From the NCBI GenBank assembly GCA_015060245.1, contig SUYU01000003.1, positions 62,001-126,000 on the forward strand: 64,000 nucleotides of DNA. The letters run 5' to 3'. The notes beneath the pieces were generated by a model. The model did not search any database. It saw only the letters and a program-made list of their open reading frames with translations, and was not told where the DNA came from. The position numbers were made by a program, and so were the translations under genes. Source of the DNA: Bacteroidales bacterium (lineage in GTDB: Bacteria; Bacteroidota; Bacteroidia; Bacteroidales; UBA932). Shown one piece after another: positions 27,153-36,134 of the stretch; position 1 is the first letter of the stretch; the number at the start of each line of letters is the position of its first letter.

Positions 27153-30100
27153 TCAAAGCACATCAAATGTGCAGTATGCCGCTCCTGAAAAGAGGAACTT
27201 GCACGAGACTGCAGATTCAGGCAGGCCGGAGAAGAGGATATGGTCAACATAGGCATCATGAAGGTTGTTGGGGAACTCTTCTGTAGACCCTTCGGAATGC
27301 TTTTTATAGTTGACGCCATCTTCGGACAGATACAGTTCAAATCTCTCCGGAGGTGTGATTCTTCTTCTGTTATGATTAAGCACACTTACCAGAATCTCTG
27401 ATGCACTCTTTTTCAGATCAATGACATACTCGTTCTCACCCTCTTCAAAACGTATCCACCGCACATCTGCTGAATTCTCTTCTGCTCCATCCGCTATTGA
27501 TTGCTCCACGACTCTCCAGAAATGGTCTCCACCGAGCCATGCCATATAATCTTCATAAACCTTGGCAGAATGGAGAGGTTGTCCCAGCGGATAAGGAGAA
27601 CCGGGTTTGTCCCACAATCCGCAAATGATGAATGAGATAATTCTGTCGGCACCGGCTGAAGATGCTGCATACATTTGTGAAAGGAATCTTGAAAATGCAG
27701 CAGGTATCAGTGCCGATGAACGGTCATTGGTACCATTCTCCCATGTAAACGACTCACAATTGGCCCACATCTCCACATTGAGGCTGTCATGTATGGCACG
27801 CAACTTTTTCCAATTCTCCTTAAGACGGGTCAAAGGATACTCCTCACGAAGACATCCCACCTCATCCTGATATGCTATTATATCTACCTTAAGCCTTGAA
27901 ATCTGTTCCGCATAGGCAGGATCATCAAAATCAGACTTGAAAATGCCGTAGGGAGAAATGAGGATCTTCTTGCCAGGAGCAAGTTCCCGGGCCCTTTCTG
28001 TAAGGGCATTGACCGCTTCAACAGCATAATCTGTAAGAACCGGGCCAAGGCAATCCTCCACAGGGAGATACCATCCGTAGAATGCTTCATGCCTGCCATA
28101 AATGCCTGCAAGTTCCTCCATCATATCCATCTGCCTGCGCTTTATTGACGGATCCCTGAGATTGTCATCCTGATCCTTTGCCCATCCGGTACTCATAAAT
28201 ACCTTCATTCCACGCTCTCCCGCAGCATCCATTATGGCGCATACAGGGCTCTTGCGGCCTTGAGGGTAACACCTTGGCATAAGGTCCGACGGATAGAACG
28301 CTTTGCCCTCATTGGCAACTGCCATAAATACAAGATACTCCATTCCCATCTGATGGAGTTCCTCTATTTTCTGCTCCCAAAGGGCCGGATCGGTACAATC
28401 CATGCTTTGGGGATTGGTATACTTGTTTCTTGTATCCTGATATGCGAGATTTATAAAAGTTCCAGTAACCGGCAAAACGCTCCTTTGCTCCCTGCGTGGT
28501 TTCAGATTACCGTCGTAATCCACTCCAAAAGCATTGAAAGGATCAAGCAGCGAATCCATTACCACAGCGGCCTCTCTCCTTGTAACAGGTCTGCCGGAAG
28601 AGTAATCATTGAGTCCAAGATCTTTCCAAAGGAGCATATCAACTTTTGCAGGATTTCCATACTGTGAAGAGATCTTTTCTACAATCGCAGAGAACTCATC
28701 CACTGTAACCTTGCCTTTACGGGCAGGCACAATACCAGGAGCATACTCTTCCAAAAAGAGTTCCTCATACTCAAGTGGCTCTTCCGCCCTGAACCATGTC
28801 TGGTTTGACCACCCCACATTGCGTCCCTCTCCTCTCAGTATGCCTGTTGCTCCTATCCTTTGAAGTGCGGCAAAATGGTAATGGTCAAGTGGCAGATCCA
28901 AATATGGCATTATATATCCTCCGCTGCGGAGAATTGCACTCTGGACCGAACGTATATCAACACTCCTTACAGGCTTGTCCTCCTTGACTGCAATAGCCGC
29001 CATTGCACCGGCAGCCTGGCCCAACTGCATCACAACCGGCTGCAACCGGGTTGTTCCATTTACAAGATTTGATACCGACACCGATTTTTCTGCCACAAGC
29101 AGATCCTCCACACTCTTGGGCACCATAACCCCTGCGGGCACATTGAATGAAGGAATTGGATAAAAATGGAGATCAGGAAGGCTCTTCCAGTCGGGATGCC
29201 TGAAATGGTGATGATCCACAGCATAATCGCCTACCGCTATGCCTGTCCTGTAGTAGGGTTTGCTGTAGGCATAGGGTTTCTGCGCGGCATCCATAGTAAA
29301 GAAGGCCTCGCCCTCGATACGCCTTGATTCCCTGTGATACGGGAAAAAAGGCAACCTGTCGGGTGTAGGAAACTCATCGTCGGCCAGACCCAAATGTTTC
29401 ATTCCCAATTCGGTCTGTATAAAATAAATAAAACAGCGGGTGAACTCCTTTGCTTTTGAATAGGCCTCTTCCCTCTCCTGTGGAGACATTTCAATTGAGT
29501 TAACGTAATGGTCATTGCCGTAAATTGGCCAGTTGATCATATATTTCCCATTTGGAAGGGCTCCATAAGTTATCATGTTTTCTGGTGGCCAGAGAGTCTG
29601 TCCGGTTTCAGGAAATGTATTCAACGGATTTACCGCACAATTGGCAAACACAGACTTGTCGTACCCCTCCGGTTCAGGAAGAGTCATATCGGCATCTGCG
29701 CCATAATCCTTAAGCACTGCAACATACGTCAGATCCTGTATAATATCATTTGGCGATTCAGGTGCTATTGACTCCCCTGTAGTTGATTTTGAATCCATTC
29801 CCACCTTGTACTTAACGCCGCACATCTTTGCAATGTCACCAAGTTCAGTACAATCTATAAGCACAGAGGCACATATCTCAACCCTTCTGCCATCTGCAGA
29901 CTCTGCAACAACCCTCCAGCCGCCCTCTTCAAGTTTGCAGAGCGAGAGCACCTGTGTTTCACGCATTATCTCCAGATTGCCCGCACACGCTTCCGCCATA
30001 TTTGAGAAGATCTCCTGACCAACATGAGGTTCAAAATTTATGTGGCTTACCCAGCCTGTCTTGAGTGCCTCCCAACTGCCGTAGCGCGCAGAGAGAGAAT

Positions 30101-30362
30101 CTGCAAACTCCCCGAATATTCCGCCACGGAGGTTGTAGTTGCCGTCTACACAACTTACACCGGCAGAGGTCAACATTCCTCCCAACCACGGTGTCTGCTC
30201 AATTATGAGGGTATTCACACCCATTCTTGCGCTCTGCACGCCAGCCGCAACACCACTTGCTCCGCCTCCAACTATCAGCACATCTACATTTGCCTTATGG
30301 GAACAGGAGTGCATGAAAAGGGTCAGCAATATTGTATAGAAATAAAAAAATCTTCTCTTCAT
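27153..30362 (-). CDS. Exported FAD-dependent oxidoreductase fused to DUF4434 TIM-barrel
   Basis: A 1069-residue lipoprotein (start 30362; lipobox ending MHSC, Cys20). An N-terminal FAD_oxidored domain (about 26-480) has the dinucleotide motif GGGASG (32-37), the typical PWLGGMLTSAG and DCTELGDIA. After a helical linker with VTRREAAVVMDSL, residues of about 620-950 form a DUF4434 domain (putative (beta/alpha)8 glycosidase, with GWYLPVEDCLG and MWANCESFTWENG); the last 120 residues look like a discoidin-type beta-sandwich. Last gene of the DUF5009 unit, behind a hairpin. Substrate unknown; oxidation of a sugar before cleavage is a guess. Confidence 0.85.
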   Translation of the reverse strand: MKRRFFYFYTILLTLFMHSCSHKANVDVLIVGGGASGVAAGVQSARMGVNTLIIEQTPWLGGMLTSAGVSCVDGNYNLRGGIFGEFADSLSARYGSWEALKTGWVSHINFEPHVGQEIFSNMAEACAGNLEIMRETQVLSLCKLEEGGWRVVAESADGRRVEICASVLIDCTELGDIAKMCGVKYKVGMDSKSTTGESIAPESPNDIIQDLTYVAVLKDYGADADMTLPEPEGYDKSVFANCAVNPLNTFPETGQTLWPPENMITYGALPNGKYMINWPIYGNDHYVNSIEMSPQEREEAYSKAKEFTRCFIYFIQTELGMKHLGLADDEFPTPDRLPFFPYHRESRRIEGEAFFTMDAAQKPYAYSKPYYRTGIAVGDYAVDHHHFRHPDWKSLPDLHFYPIPSFNVPAGVMVPKSVEDLLVAEKSVSVSNLVNGTTRLQPVVMQLGQAAGAMAAIAVKEDKPVRSVDIRSVQSAILRSGGYIMPYLDLPLDHYHFAALQRIGATGILRGEGRNVGWSNQTWFRAEEPLEYEELFLEEYAPGIVPARKGKVTVDEFSAIVEKISSQYGNPAKVDMLLWKDLGLNDYSSGRPVTRREAAVVMDSLLDPFNAFGVDYDGNLKPRREQRSVLPVTGTFINLAYQDTRNKYTNPQSMDCTDPALWEQKIEELHQMGMEYLVFMAVANEGKAFYPSDLMPRCYPQGRKSPVCAIMDAAGERGMKVFMSTGWAKDQDDNLRDPSIKRRQMDMMEELAGIYGRHEAFYGWYLPVEDCLGPVLTDYAVEAVNALTERARELAPGKKILISPYGIFKSDFDDPAYAEQISRLKVDIIAYQDEVGCLREEYPLTRLKENWKKLRAIHDSLNVEMWANCESFTWENGTNDRSSALIPAAFSRFLSQMYAASSAGADRIISFIICGLWDKPGSPYPLGQPLHSAKVYEDYMAWLGGDHFWRVVEQSIADGAEENSADVRWIRFEEGENEYVIDLKKSASEILVSVLNHNRRRITPPERFELYLSEDGVNYKKHSEGSTEEFPNNLHDAYVDHILFSGLPESAVSCKFLFSGAAYCTFDVL

Positions 30363-30401
30363 AAAACGGTATATCTCTTTGCCGGTCATAATATTGAATT
30401 C

Positions 30402-30439
30402 AAAAAAAGGATTATAAAGATAGTCAGTCTATCCTTTTT
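30402..30439 (-). terminator. Hairpin between phosphatase and FAD oxidoreductase genes
   Basis: AAAAAGGAT (30404-30412) pairs with ATCCTTTTT (30431-30439), with an inner GATAG/CTATC alternative; on the minus strand seven Ts follow. It overlaps the stop codon of the phosphatase gene and lies 40 bases before the next start. No promoter follows it, so it may be a partial terminator lowering expression of the last gene. Confidence 0.6.
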
Positions 30440-31856
30440 AAGGATGCTCTACAGACTTGACATATACCCTGCCAAAACGGTCGGTAACCCTCACTTCCAG
30501 TTTTTTTGCATCCTTGGATATGTTTGCCTTGAACATATTCTGTGTAGGAACTGCCCATACCCATTGGCGTTTGAGGGATGAGGGATCCTTGTAGAGTTCC
30601 AGAGCCTGCGGATCCTGTGCCTTGAAACGCTCCATATCACACACCTTTACACCATCTTCGTAATACTCTACCCTCCACAAATCATCGTAATCCCAGACAT
30701 TTGCCACAATCTGACCGGGGTATGCCTCATGGTCTGCATAGAGTTTTAACTGGTAATCAAGGGGATGACCGCAACCTTTGTAAATCCACTCCATTTTGTC
30801 GCCCCTTACCTTTATTACCTTGTAGCCGGCAGGTGAGCCGTCAACACATACAGGGCCGCACCACCATGCTCCGCTCAATCCGGTAACATTTATCTCTGTA
30901 AGGTTCCTGCTGATATTCTGTGTATTTGCCGTGTGCATGTGGCCCGACAAAATAAGGGCATCATACGGCTTGAGCAAATTGTAGATAGCCTTCTTGTTGC
31001 TTACAAGTTCACTTATCATCTCATAATTGAAACTCTTCCGGTCCTCTTCGGCCAATGTGGTAGGAATGTGCAGCGACAATACCACCTTATGGTTCCTTGG
31101 TACGTATGACAAATCCTTTTCAAGCCATTGCAACTGTCTTTCATCAACGTAACCGATGTAATACCAGTCTGTTCCAATAAAGAAGTTGTCATTGAGTACC
31201 ACATAGTGGACCTTTCCAACGTTGAACGAGTACCACGCAGGACCATACATCTCCTCATATTTTTCAAGGGAAGTCTCATACGAGCGTCCGTAATTGGTCA
31301 TATCATGGTTGCCTATGACATTCCTGAACTCAAGGCCAGTCTTTTCCATGATTTTATTGTACTCCGGATATATAGAGTGGTCCCATCCGACAATATCACC
31401 GAGACAGATACCAAATGTCTCAACCTTGCCCATTCCTTTGACATATTCCGCAATGTCATCTGCATGCTTTTCAAGTTCCGGAAGTTCATCCCTTTCGCTT
31501 ATCTGCGGATCGGCAATGACTATAATGTTGTGGTTGGAATCATCTGAACTCTTCTTTTCCAATATAAAATCGTACGACTCCACGTCTTTGCGCAATTTTT
31601 TATAATACTCCAGTTCACCGGGGGTCACAGAAGATCTGTATCCCGACGGTGTAGAGATGAATACCCATCTGCTATCCCCGTCTGCGTCAAGGGTGAATGC
31701 ACCGTTTTTGTCGGTCTGCACACTATTCAATCCATCAGAGACAACAACTCCCGCCACTGCCTTGCCGTCGGTGCTGCGTACACTTCCTTTTACTATTTCT
31801 GCCCTTGCTGCCACGCATGCCAAAAGGGCTGTACACAATAAAAATATTCTCTTCAT
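30438..31856 (-). CDS. Exported calcineurin-like metallophosphoesterase
   Basis: A 472-residue periplasmic enzyme with signal peptide (1-19), an N-terminal carboxypeptidase-regulatory-like beta domain (about 21-100), the metallophosphoesterase domain (about 108-340) and a C-terminal beta domain. Metal-site motifs are ADPQ (Asp116), GDIV (Asp154), GNHD (Asn183, His184), LHIP and GHMHTANT. The three-domain layout is frequent in Bacteroidota polysaccharide-use loci. Within this locus, beside a phosphodiester glycosidase, release of phosphate from a sugar phosphate or phosphodiester is plausible but unproved. The CE2-like gene lies 15 bases upstream. Confidence 0.88.
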   Translation of the reverse strand: MKRIFLLCTALLACVAARAEIVKGSVRSTDGKAVAGVVVSDGLNSVQTDKNGAFTLDADGDSRWVFISTPSGYRSSVTPGELEYYKKLRKDVESYDFILEKKSSDDSNHNIIVIADPQISERDELPELEKHADDIAEYVKGMGKVETFGICLGDIVGWDHSIYPEYNKIMEKTGLEFRNVIGNHDMTNYGRSYETSLEKYEEMYGPAWYSFNVGKVHYVVLNDNFFIGTDWYYIGYVDERQLQWLEKDLSYVPRNHKVVLSLHIPTTLAEEDRKSFNYEMISELVSNKKAIYNLLKPYDALILSGHMHTANTQNISRNLTEINVTGLSGAWWCGPVCVDGSPAGYKVIKVRGDKMEWIYKGCGHPLDYQLKLYADHEAYPGQIVANVWDYDDLWRVEYYEDGVKVCDMERFKAQDPQALELYKDPSSLKRQWVWAVPTQNMFKANISKDAKKLEVRVTDRFGRVYVKSVEHP

Positions 31857-31871
31857 TCTATTGGATATTAA

Positions 31872-32987
31872 CTATTTATAAGCCTTCTCCTCCATTTCCC
31901 ATCCGGTTATGGAAGAGATGTAGGGTATTATGTTGCTGGCCACTTTTATCTGCCCTCTGTAATTTGGATGGGCACTGGCTCCAAGATCTGTGGTATGATT
32001 GTGGACATTTGTCGTCATACCCATATATGAAACATTCTCAAGTCCGCTCATGATGCAGGCATTGCGTATGTGGTCAAAACTGAACGGAGTTACATTTGAT
32101 GCCATGCACAGAATTGGAATATCCTCTCCATAATTGGCCTTCACGCTCTTCAAGAGTTCTATATAGCGTTCTGCAAAGATCAGTTCATGAGGCTGGCGTG
32201 CTGTGGAGAAATCATTTGTACACAAATAAATGACAACAATATCCGGCTTGCCGTGAGGGGCCATATCGGGGCTCCATGCCGGTTCGGCAGACTCATCAAA
32301 GGCCTGTTTATAGCGGTCAGGCATATTGTAACCCGGACGGTAATCGTCATAATTGCGGCATACGCCCTGTCCGGAGTGGCTTACAAGGTTAAAGTCGGCA
32401 TTGAAATAACGTGCTGCAATTGCGGCATATGTAAGGTTGCAATTCTCTGTTTCGGGAAGAAACGGATCATTGCCCGATGCACTCTCGGTACCATATCCGC
32501 AAGTGTATGAATCACCAATGAATTCAATATGTCTCTCCTTACGGCCATTAGCCTGGAGAATCTCACCCTCGCTCACAAAAGAGTGGAGTGTAAACCTTCC
32601 CTGCTCACCTTCGGTCCTTTTTTGAAGTATAACTTCATGCTCGCCCTTTCCAAGTCCCTCGGCAAGCACAATGAGGGTATCTTTTGCTGCAACAATGAAT
32701 TTCCGGTCCTCCTTTGGAGAGATCTCCTTGTCAATCCACAGGTTGAACCAACTGTTTTTGCTGTCGGAACACTTCATTGCAAGATAAGGGCCGTTGAATC
32801 TTACCCTAAAATAGACTCCGCTCCAGTCATAGGCAACATCATTGCCATTTACAACCACCCTGCCGGTATACTCTATGCGACTGTCCGAAGCAGGTGTCTG
32901 TTGGGTCTGCTTCTCCTTTTTTGCAAAAATTTCAGGGCACGACAAAAGTGCCGCCACAGTCATGATTACAAATAACTTCCTGTACAT
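31872..32987 (-). CDS. CE2-like SGNH carbohydrate esterase
   Basis: A 371-residue exported esterase with signal peptide (about 1-22). An N-terminal beta-sandwich (37-145; WSGVYFRVRF, MKCSDSKNSWFNLWID) is followed by an SGNH domain with the nucleophile in FIGDSYTCGYG (Ser160), LCTNDFS (Asn block) and AHPNYRGQIK (His). This two-domain order is that of carbohydrate esterase family 2, which removes acetyl groups, often from O-6 of sugars. It is 14 bases after the DUF5009 gene. Deacetylation of the locus's target glycan is the natural inference. Confidence 0.87.
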   Translation of the reverse strand: MYRKLFVIMTVAALLSCPEIFAKKEKQTQQTPASDSRIEYTGRVVVNGNDVAYDWSGVYFRVRFNGPYLAMKCSDSKNSWFNLWIDKEISPKEDRKFIVAAKDTLIVLAEGLGKGEHEVILQKRTEGEQGRFTLHSFVSEGEILQANGRKERHIEFIGDSYTCGYGTESASGNDPFLPETENCNLTYAAIAARYFNADFNLVSHSGQGVCRNYDDYRPGYNMPDRYKQAFDESAEPAWSPDMAPHGKPDIVVIYLCTNDFSTARQPHELIFAERYIELLKSVKANYGEDIPILCMASNVTPFSFDHIRNACIMSGLENVSYMGMTTNVHNHTTDLGASAHPNYRGQIKVASNIIPYISSITGWEMEEKAYK

Positions 32988-33001
32988 ATCAAATTAATTT
33001 T

Positions 33002-34369
33002 TTAAGATTTCCAAAACAACTTGTACCTTGTTGAGAGCCATGTTGCCCCCATCATCAACAGTGTCATGATTATACCCATTGCCACTCCCCAGAACTGCGA
33101 TCCCTCTGCCAGTGAAGAGATGAAAGGATATATTGCACACATGCTCAATACCGGACCTATTAAAAACGATGTTACCGTATAAGCCAACATGGGATTCTGT
33201 CCCACACCGGCCACAAAGCCCCATTTGATTCCAAACCTCATTTCAAGCATAAGAAGAAAACTTATGAAGAGCGTTGCCATACCTGAGGTTGTGATGAGAT
33301 ATGAAAGATTGGCATAATCCTTTGTTATGCCACCATCAATAGGGTCAAATGCAATTCCCACAAGCAGAAGCAGAAAACCCATTTTTGCCATCTTTACTGT
33401 AACACTCCTGCTCTTGAATGTAAGGGCAAAATATACAACTGCAGCAAAGAGACTTATAATGAAATCAGCAGTCACCTCCCTTGCAAAAAGTCCCCACAAT
33501 TGTAAAACGACTGCTGCCAAAGCAATGAAACCGGCATATACCTCCTTATCGGCAACAGGCTCCTTCTTGTCGCTGCGACTATGCGCCAAAACCATATCAC
33601 CTACTACAGAACCCGTAATTGCTATCAGCAGATACTGCATGAAACTCCATTGGAAGAGCCAACCCACAGAAGCAGTTGAGGGAATGAATGAAAGCATATC
33701 AGGCCAGTATGAAGAGACTCCCTTTGCTGCTGCAATGAAAAGAAAAACCATCCACCTTGCCAAAATATTGTTCCTCGTAAAAATCCATATCAGGCCGCCC
33801 CAAAGTGCTATGTTGGCAAGAATCAGAATAATAATGTCACTGTTTGACTTGTCTGGAACAAATCCGGCCCATTTGACCATTGCCACCCCTATAAGCAATA
33901 TAAGGGCGACTCCGGAGATATTTATCAACGGATATTTTGTTCTCACAAGCGAGAGGAACATTCCTGCCCACACCATAATTTTAAATATTCCCGACAGCCA
34001 TGGCTGCGACAACACCCCTGGGGCAGAGTAGGCATTGCCAAGTACAATGGCAAAAAGAGCAAGTATGAGCCAACGTTTCAACAAAACCGGTATAAGGGCA
34101 TGTGGACGCTCCCCTTTCTCCAACCTTTTCCTCAATGACAACGGAATGGCTGCTCCCATTGCAAAGAGGAAGAACGGGAAGACAAGATCCACCCAGGTAA
34201 TACCCGGAACATCGGGATTGAACGCATATGTAGGTGGAGGCGTCTGCGCATGAAACATCCAGGCAGGAAGGTTTGAATTGAAACCTATATTTGCGCAGAG
34301 TATCATTGCGGCAATGGTTATTCCACGCATTATGTCAATGGAGGCTATACGTTGGTTTGTAATTTTCAT
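33002..34369 (-). CDS. DUF5009 / HGSNAT-like membrane protein
   Basis: A 455-residue polytopic membrane protein with about eleven hydrophobic segments. The N terminus IASIDIMRGITIAAMIL and the block ITWVDLVFPFFLFAMGAAIPLSLRKR match the DUF5009/COG4299 family, related to lysosomal heparan-alpha-glucosaminide N-acetyltransferase and bacterial NagX. HGSNAT moves an acetyl group across the membrane onto a terminal glucosamine; whether this homologue does is unknown. It is first in a four-gene unit with a -7 box at 34394-34401 and a terminator behind it. Confidence 0.85.
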   Translation of the reverse strand: MKITNQRIASIDIMRGITIAAMILCANIGFNSNLPAWMFHAQTPPPTYAFNPDVPGITWVDLVFPFFLFAMGAAIPLSLRKRLEKGERPHALIPVLLKRWLILALFAIVLGNAYSAPGVLSQPWLSGIFKIMVWAGMFLSLVRTKYPLINISGVALILLIGVAMVKWAGFVPDKSNSDIIILILANIALWGGLIWIFTRNNILARWMVFLFIAAAKGVSSYWPDMLSFIPSTASVGWLFQWSFMQYLLIAITGSVVGDMVLAHSRSDKKEPVADKEVYAGFIALAAVVLQLWGLFAREVTADFIISLFAAVVYFALTFKSRSVTVKMAKMGFLLLLVGIAFDPIDGGITKDYANLSYLITTSGMATLFISFLLMLEMRFGIKWGFVAGVGQNPMLAYTVTSFLIGPVLSMCAIYPFISSLAEGSQFWGVAMGIIMTLLMMGATWLSTRYKLFWKS

Positions 34370-34393
34370 TCTATATCGGGCGTATTATAACTT

Positions 34394-34401
34394 CAAAGTT
34401 A
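34394..34401 (-). promoter_or_regulatory. Putative promoter of the DUF5009 four-gene unit, -7 box TAACTTTG
   Basis: Minus-strand TAACTTTG is 24 bases before ATG 34369 and just downstream of the terminator at 34427-34454, so this unit can be transcribed apart from the SusC/SusD unit. The nearest upstream TTTG has a 24-base spacer. Confidence 0.55.
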
Positions 34402-34426
34402 ATGATTTTAGGAAACATTTCTTATC

Positions 34427-34454
34427 AAAAAGGGGATGACGCATGGCCATCCCC
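34427..34454 (-). terminator. Intrinsic terminator ending the SusC/SusD unit
   Basis: GGGGATG (34432-34438) pairs with CATCCCC (34448-34454); the minus strand continues with TTTTT. It lies 25 bases past the stop of the BACON lipoprotein gene. Confidence 0.88.
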
Positions 34455-34478
34455 CGTCCAACTTGATCTAATGATCAA

Positions 34479-36098
34479 TTATTTGTATTGTGAGCAACCG
34501 ATGATGTTGAAGTTCACATCCACAAAGAATACCAATAGGGCATTATCTGTAGGAACAAGTAGAACATCACTTGAAGCACCTGCGCCTGTCCAGTCAAGGT
34601 TAGCCCAGTCAGAATCTCTGTCAACAAGACCATCGCAGTCAACTGCAAATACCTTCTCAGCAGCAGTTTTGTTTGTTACATCAAGAACAAATACATCAGT
34701 AGCATCATAGTTGAAGTGGCAACTTGCTGTGATTGCAGCATACTCTTTACCTTTCCATGTTGCTCTTGAGATACAGTTGAAGTTCTCCATCCAACCTGAC
34801 ATACCGGTAGCATATGATGTCTCCCAAGCATTTTGAGAAGGATCAGCACAATATTTAAGGTTATAATCGCCACCATATGCGATGAACCATAGACCATCTG
34901 AAAGATCATCACCCTCTGGAAGAACACAACCATAACGAGCCTCAGTACCTATATAAGGAGTTGTATTGCATTTGAATACAGACCAACCGTTTGCATCAAC
35001 TGCAACCTCACCGTTAGCAGCCTCCCATGCTACCCAGTAACCGCTGTTTGCAGCATATGCTGTGATTACTGCTTTGGTATCAATGTTACCTTTAACACGG
35101 ATGTTACCTGTATTTGAACACCAGATGTTTGCAGTGCTGTATTTTACAAGTTCTTTAGGAGTTGATGACAAATCTTTCAAAGTGAAGATTGTAAGGATCT
35201 CACAGAACTCAGCGCCTGACCAACTGTAGTCTGCATGAGCAGCGATTAGGATATTGCCACCCTCATCTACACAAAGGTTATCACAAGTGAAGCCCTCAGG
35301 AAGTGCAACTGTAGACTCTACAGCACCAGTAGAAGGATTAAGAACCAATACTTTAGTTAGGTTAGAAACAAGAAGTTTGTCACCGTAGGCAGCAATCTTG
35401 GTCTCACCGCCAACTGTATAACCGTCAAGTTCAGTTACGTTCTTTGACCAGATAAGTGATTTAGGACCACTCTGTGAAATAGTATAAGTAACATCCTCAA
35501 AGCCCTCAGCAGAAACTGTAACCTCAGCAGAACGTGAAGCGTCAAGTTCGTTGAAAGCATCTACTTTAATCTCATAAACTTTCTCACCATATGCTTTTGT
35601 ACCAACAGCAGTAAGCCATTTTGCATCAGCAGGGATAGTTACTTTGAAATCAACGTTGGTCATAACTTTGATTGAAGCAGTACCACCCTCTTCACCAAAT
35701 GTTGCAAGGGTATCAACTAGTTCAAAAGCGTCTACCTGATACTGAACCAATGTAGCCTCAGCAACAGCAACTTGAGCGGCAGTAGCAGACTCTGCTGCAG
35801 TAATTACAAGTTTTGCTGAACGGTTCTCTTTAGTCTTGTTCTCATCAGCAATGATACGGATTACAGCATCACCTGCAAGACCTGATTTAGGTGAAACAAC
35901 TACCCAGTCAGCACCCTGAACTGCTGCAGTCCAATTTACGTTTGAATTGAATGAAAGTTCCATTCCATCTGTACCTTCAGTCTCAATGAAGATCTCCTGG
36001 CCTGCTTTGTCAAATACGATAGCAGGAACGATTGGATCCTCTTTTTCACATGCAATAGCCGCAATTGCGACCATCAACATAACAAAAAATTTTTTCAT
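34479..36098 (-). CDS. BACON-domain surface lipoprotein with beta-propeller-like C-terminal half
   Basis: A 539-residue lipoprotein (lipobox ending IAIAC, Cys17). Two BACON-type domains (about 28-120 and 122-212; FNSNVNWTAA...GADWVVVSPKSG and TNVDFKVTIPADAKWL) precede a C-terminal half (about 215-539) with blocks LNPSTGAVES, DEGGNILIAAHA and NIRVKGNID. That half resembles the C-terminal half of the DUF5018 lipoprotein encoded in the same unit. BACON domains are usually carbohydrate- or mucin-contact or spacer modules. As last gene of the SusC/SusD unit it probably serves as a surface glycan-binding protein. Confidence 0.82.
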   Translation of the reverse strand: MKKFFVMLMVAIAAIACEKEDPIVPAIVFDKAGQEIFIETEGTDGMELSFNSNVNWTAAVQGADWVVVSPKSGLAGDAVIRIIADENKTKENRSAKLVITAAESATAAQVAVAEATLVQYQVDAFELVDTLATFGEEGGTASIKVMTNVDFKVTIPADAKWLTAVGTKAYGEKVYEIKVDAFNELDASRSAEVTVSAEGFEDVTYTISQSGPKSLIWSKNVTELDGYTVGGETKIAAYGDKLLVSNLTKVLVLNPSTGAVESTVALPEGFTCDNLCVDEGGNILIAAHADYSWSGAEFCEILTIFTLKDLSSTPKELVKYSTANIWCSNTGNIRVKGNIDTKAVITAYAANSGYWVAWEAANGEVAVDANGWSVFKCNTTPYIGTEARYGCVLPEGDDLSDGLWFIAYGGDYNLKYCADPSQNAWETSYATGMSGWMENFNCISRATWKGKEYAAITASCHFNYDATDVFVLDVTNKTAAEKVFAVDCDGLVDRDSDWANLDWTGAGASSDVLLVPTDNALLVFFVDVNFNIIGCSQYK

Positions 36099-36134
36099 AA
36101 TTAATTTGAATTAGTGATAAGTAATAGTGTTCAA

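Noticed and set aside
33327-34031. 234-residue open frame on the + strand
   Set aside because: Antisense to the DUF5009 membrane protein gene, which has clear family motifs.
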